Positions 6,791 through 6,809 of a stretch of DNA of 6,809 nt are shown here, in pieces. The notes beneath the pieces were generated by a model. That model searched no databases, had not been told where the DNA came from, and worked only from the letters and a program-made list of their open reading frames with translations. The DNA is from Candidatus Omnitrophica bacterium CG02_land_8_20_14_3_00__42_8 (GTDB taxonomy: Bacteria > Omnitrophota > Gorgyraeia > Gorgyraeales > Gorgyraeaceae), in contig PEUD01000037.1 in assembly GCA_002780805.1 (NCBI GenBank), forward strand, positions 1 through 6,809, in the 5' to 3' direction. Made by a program: the position numbers and the translations under genes. The number at the start of each line of letters is the position of its first letter. The stretch's first letter is position 1.

Positions 6791-6809
6791 CTTTATACAA
6801 GCTGCATCG

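Noticed and set aside
6793..6807. Short frame Met-Gln-Leu-Val-stop upstream of DUF721, possibly the end of recF
   Set aside because: Only a few codons are visible and other frames are equally open at the edge, so the upstream gene cannot be identified.

Overview
The window is a piece of a bacterial chromosome carrying a minus-strand replication and topology operon. In transcription order (right to left) it holds a DUF721/DciA-family gene, gyrB, gyrA interrupted in frame by a large homing intein, and a tRNA-Glu gene cut off by the left edge. The order DUF721-gyrB-gyrA resembles the dnaA-dnaN-recF-DUF721-gyrB-gyrA clusters near many bacterial origins, so the operon's promoter probably lies beyond the right edge. 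Every sizeable ORF on the plus strand is an antisense shadow of these genes.

The organism is a bacterium of moderate GC; sampled extein lines are about 45% GC. GyrB is the long form, with an insertion of about 170 residues between the TOPRIM domain and the C-terminal tail, as in E. coli and some other phyla. GyrA has no long acidic tail. A little-studied Gram-negative lineage such as the PVC group or Omnitrophota is a guess only; no feature here fixes the phylum.

Layout: 1-58 partial tRNA-Glu(UUC); 71-105 imperfect hairpin between gyrA and the tRNA, reaching into the gyrA stop codon; 105-3935 gyrA, a precursor of 1276 residues that would become an 812-residue GyrA after removal of a 464-residue intein (2328-3719); 3953-4047 an unusual repeat-rich spacer with three copies of an 18-base unit and inverted ends; 4047-6479 gyrB; 6479-6790 DUF721, whose stop codon overlaps the gyrB start by one base.

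Together, GyrA and GyrB form the A2B2 gyrase that introduces negative supercoils. The DUF721 protein probably acts on the replicative helicase or its loading. The most notable element is the intein. It sits between mature residues 72 and 73, inside the quinolone-resistance-determining region, not at the catalytic Tyr-Thr site used by mycobacterial GyrA inteins. It keeps both LAGLIDADG aspartates but has Gln in place of the usual block B His. Active gyrase in this cell should therefore depend on protein splicing.
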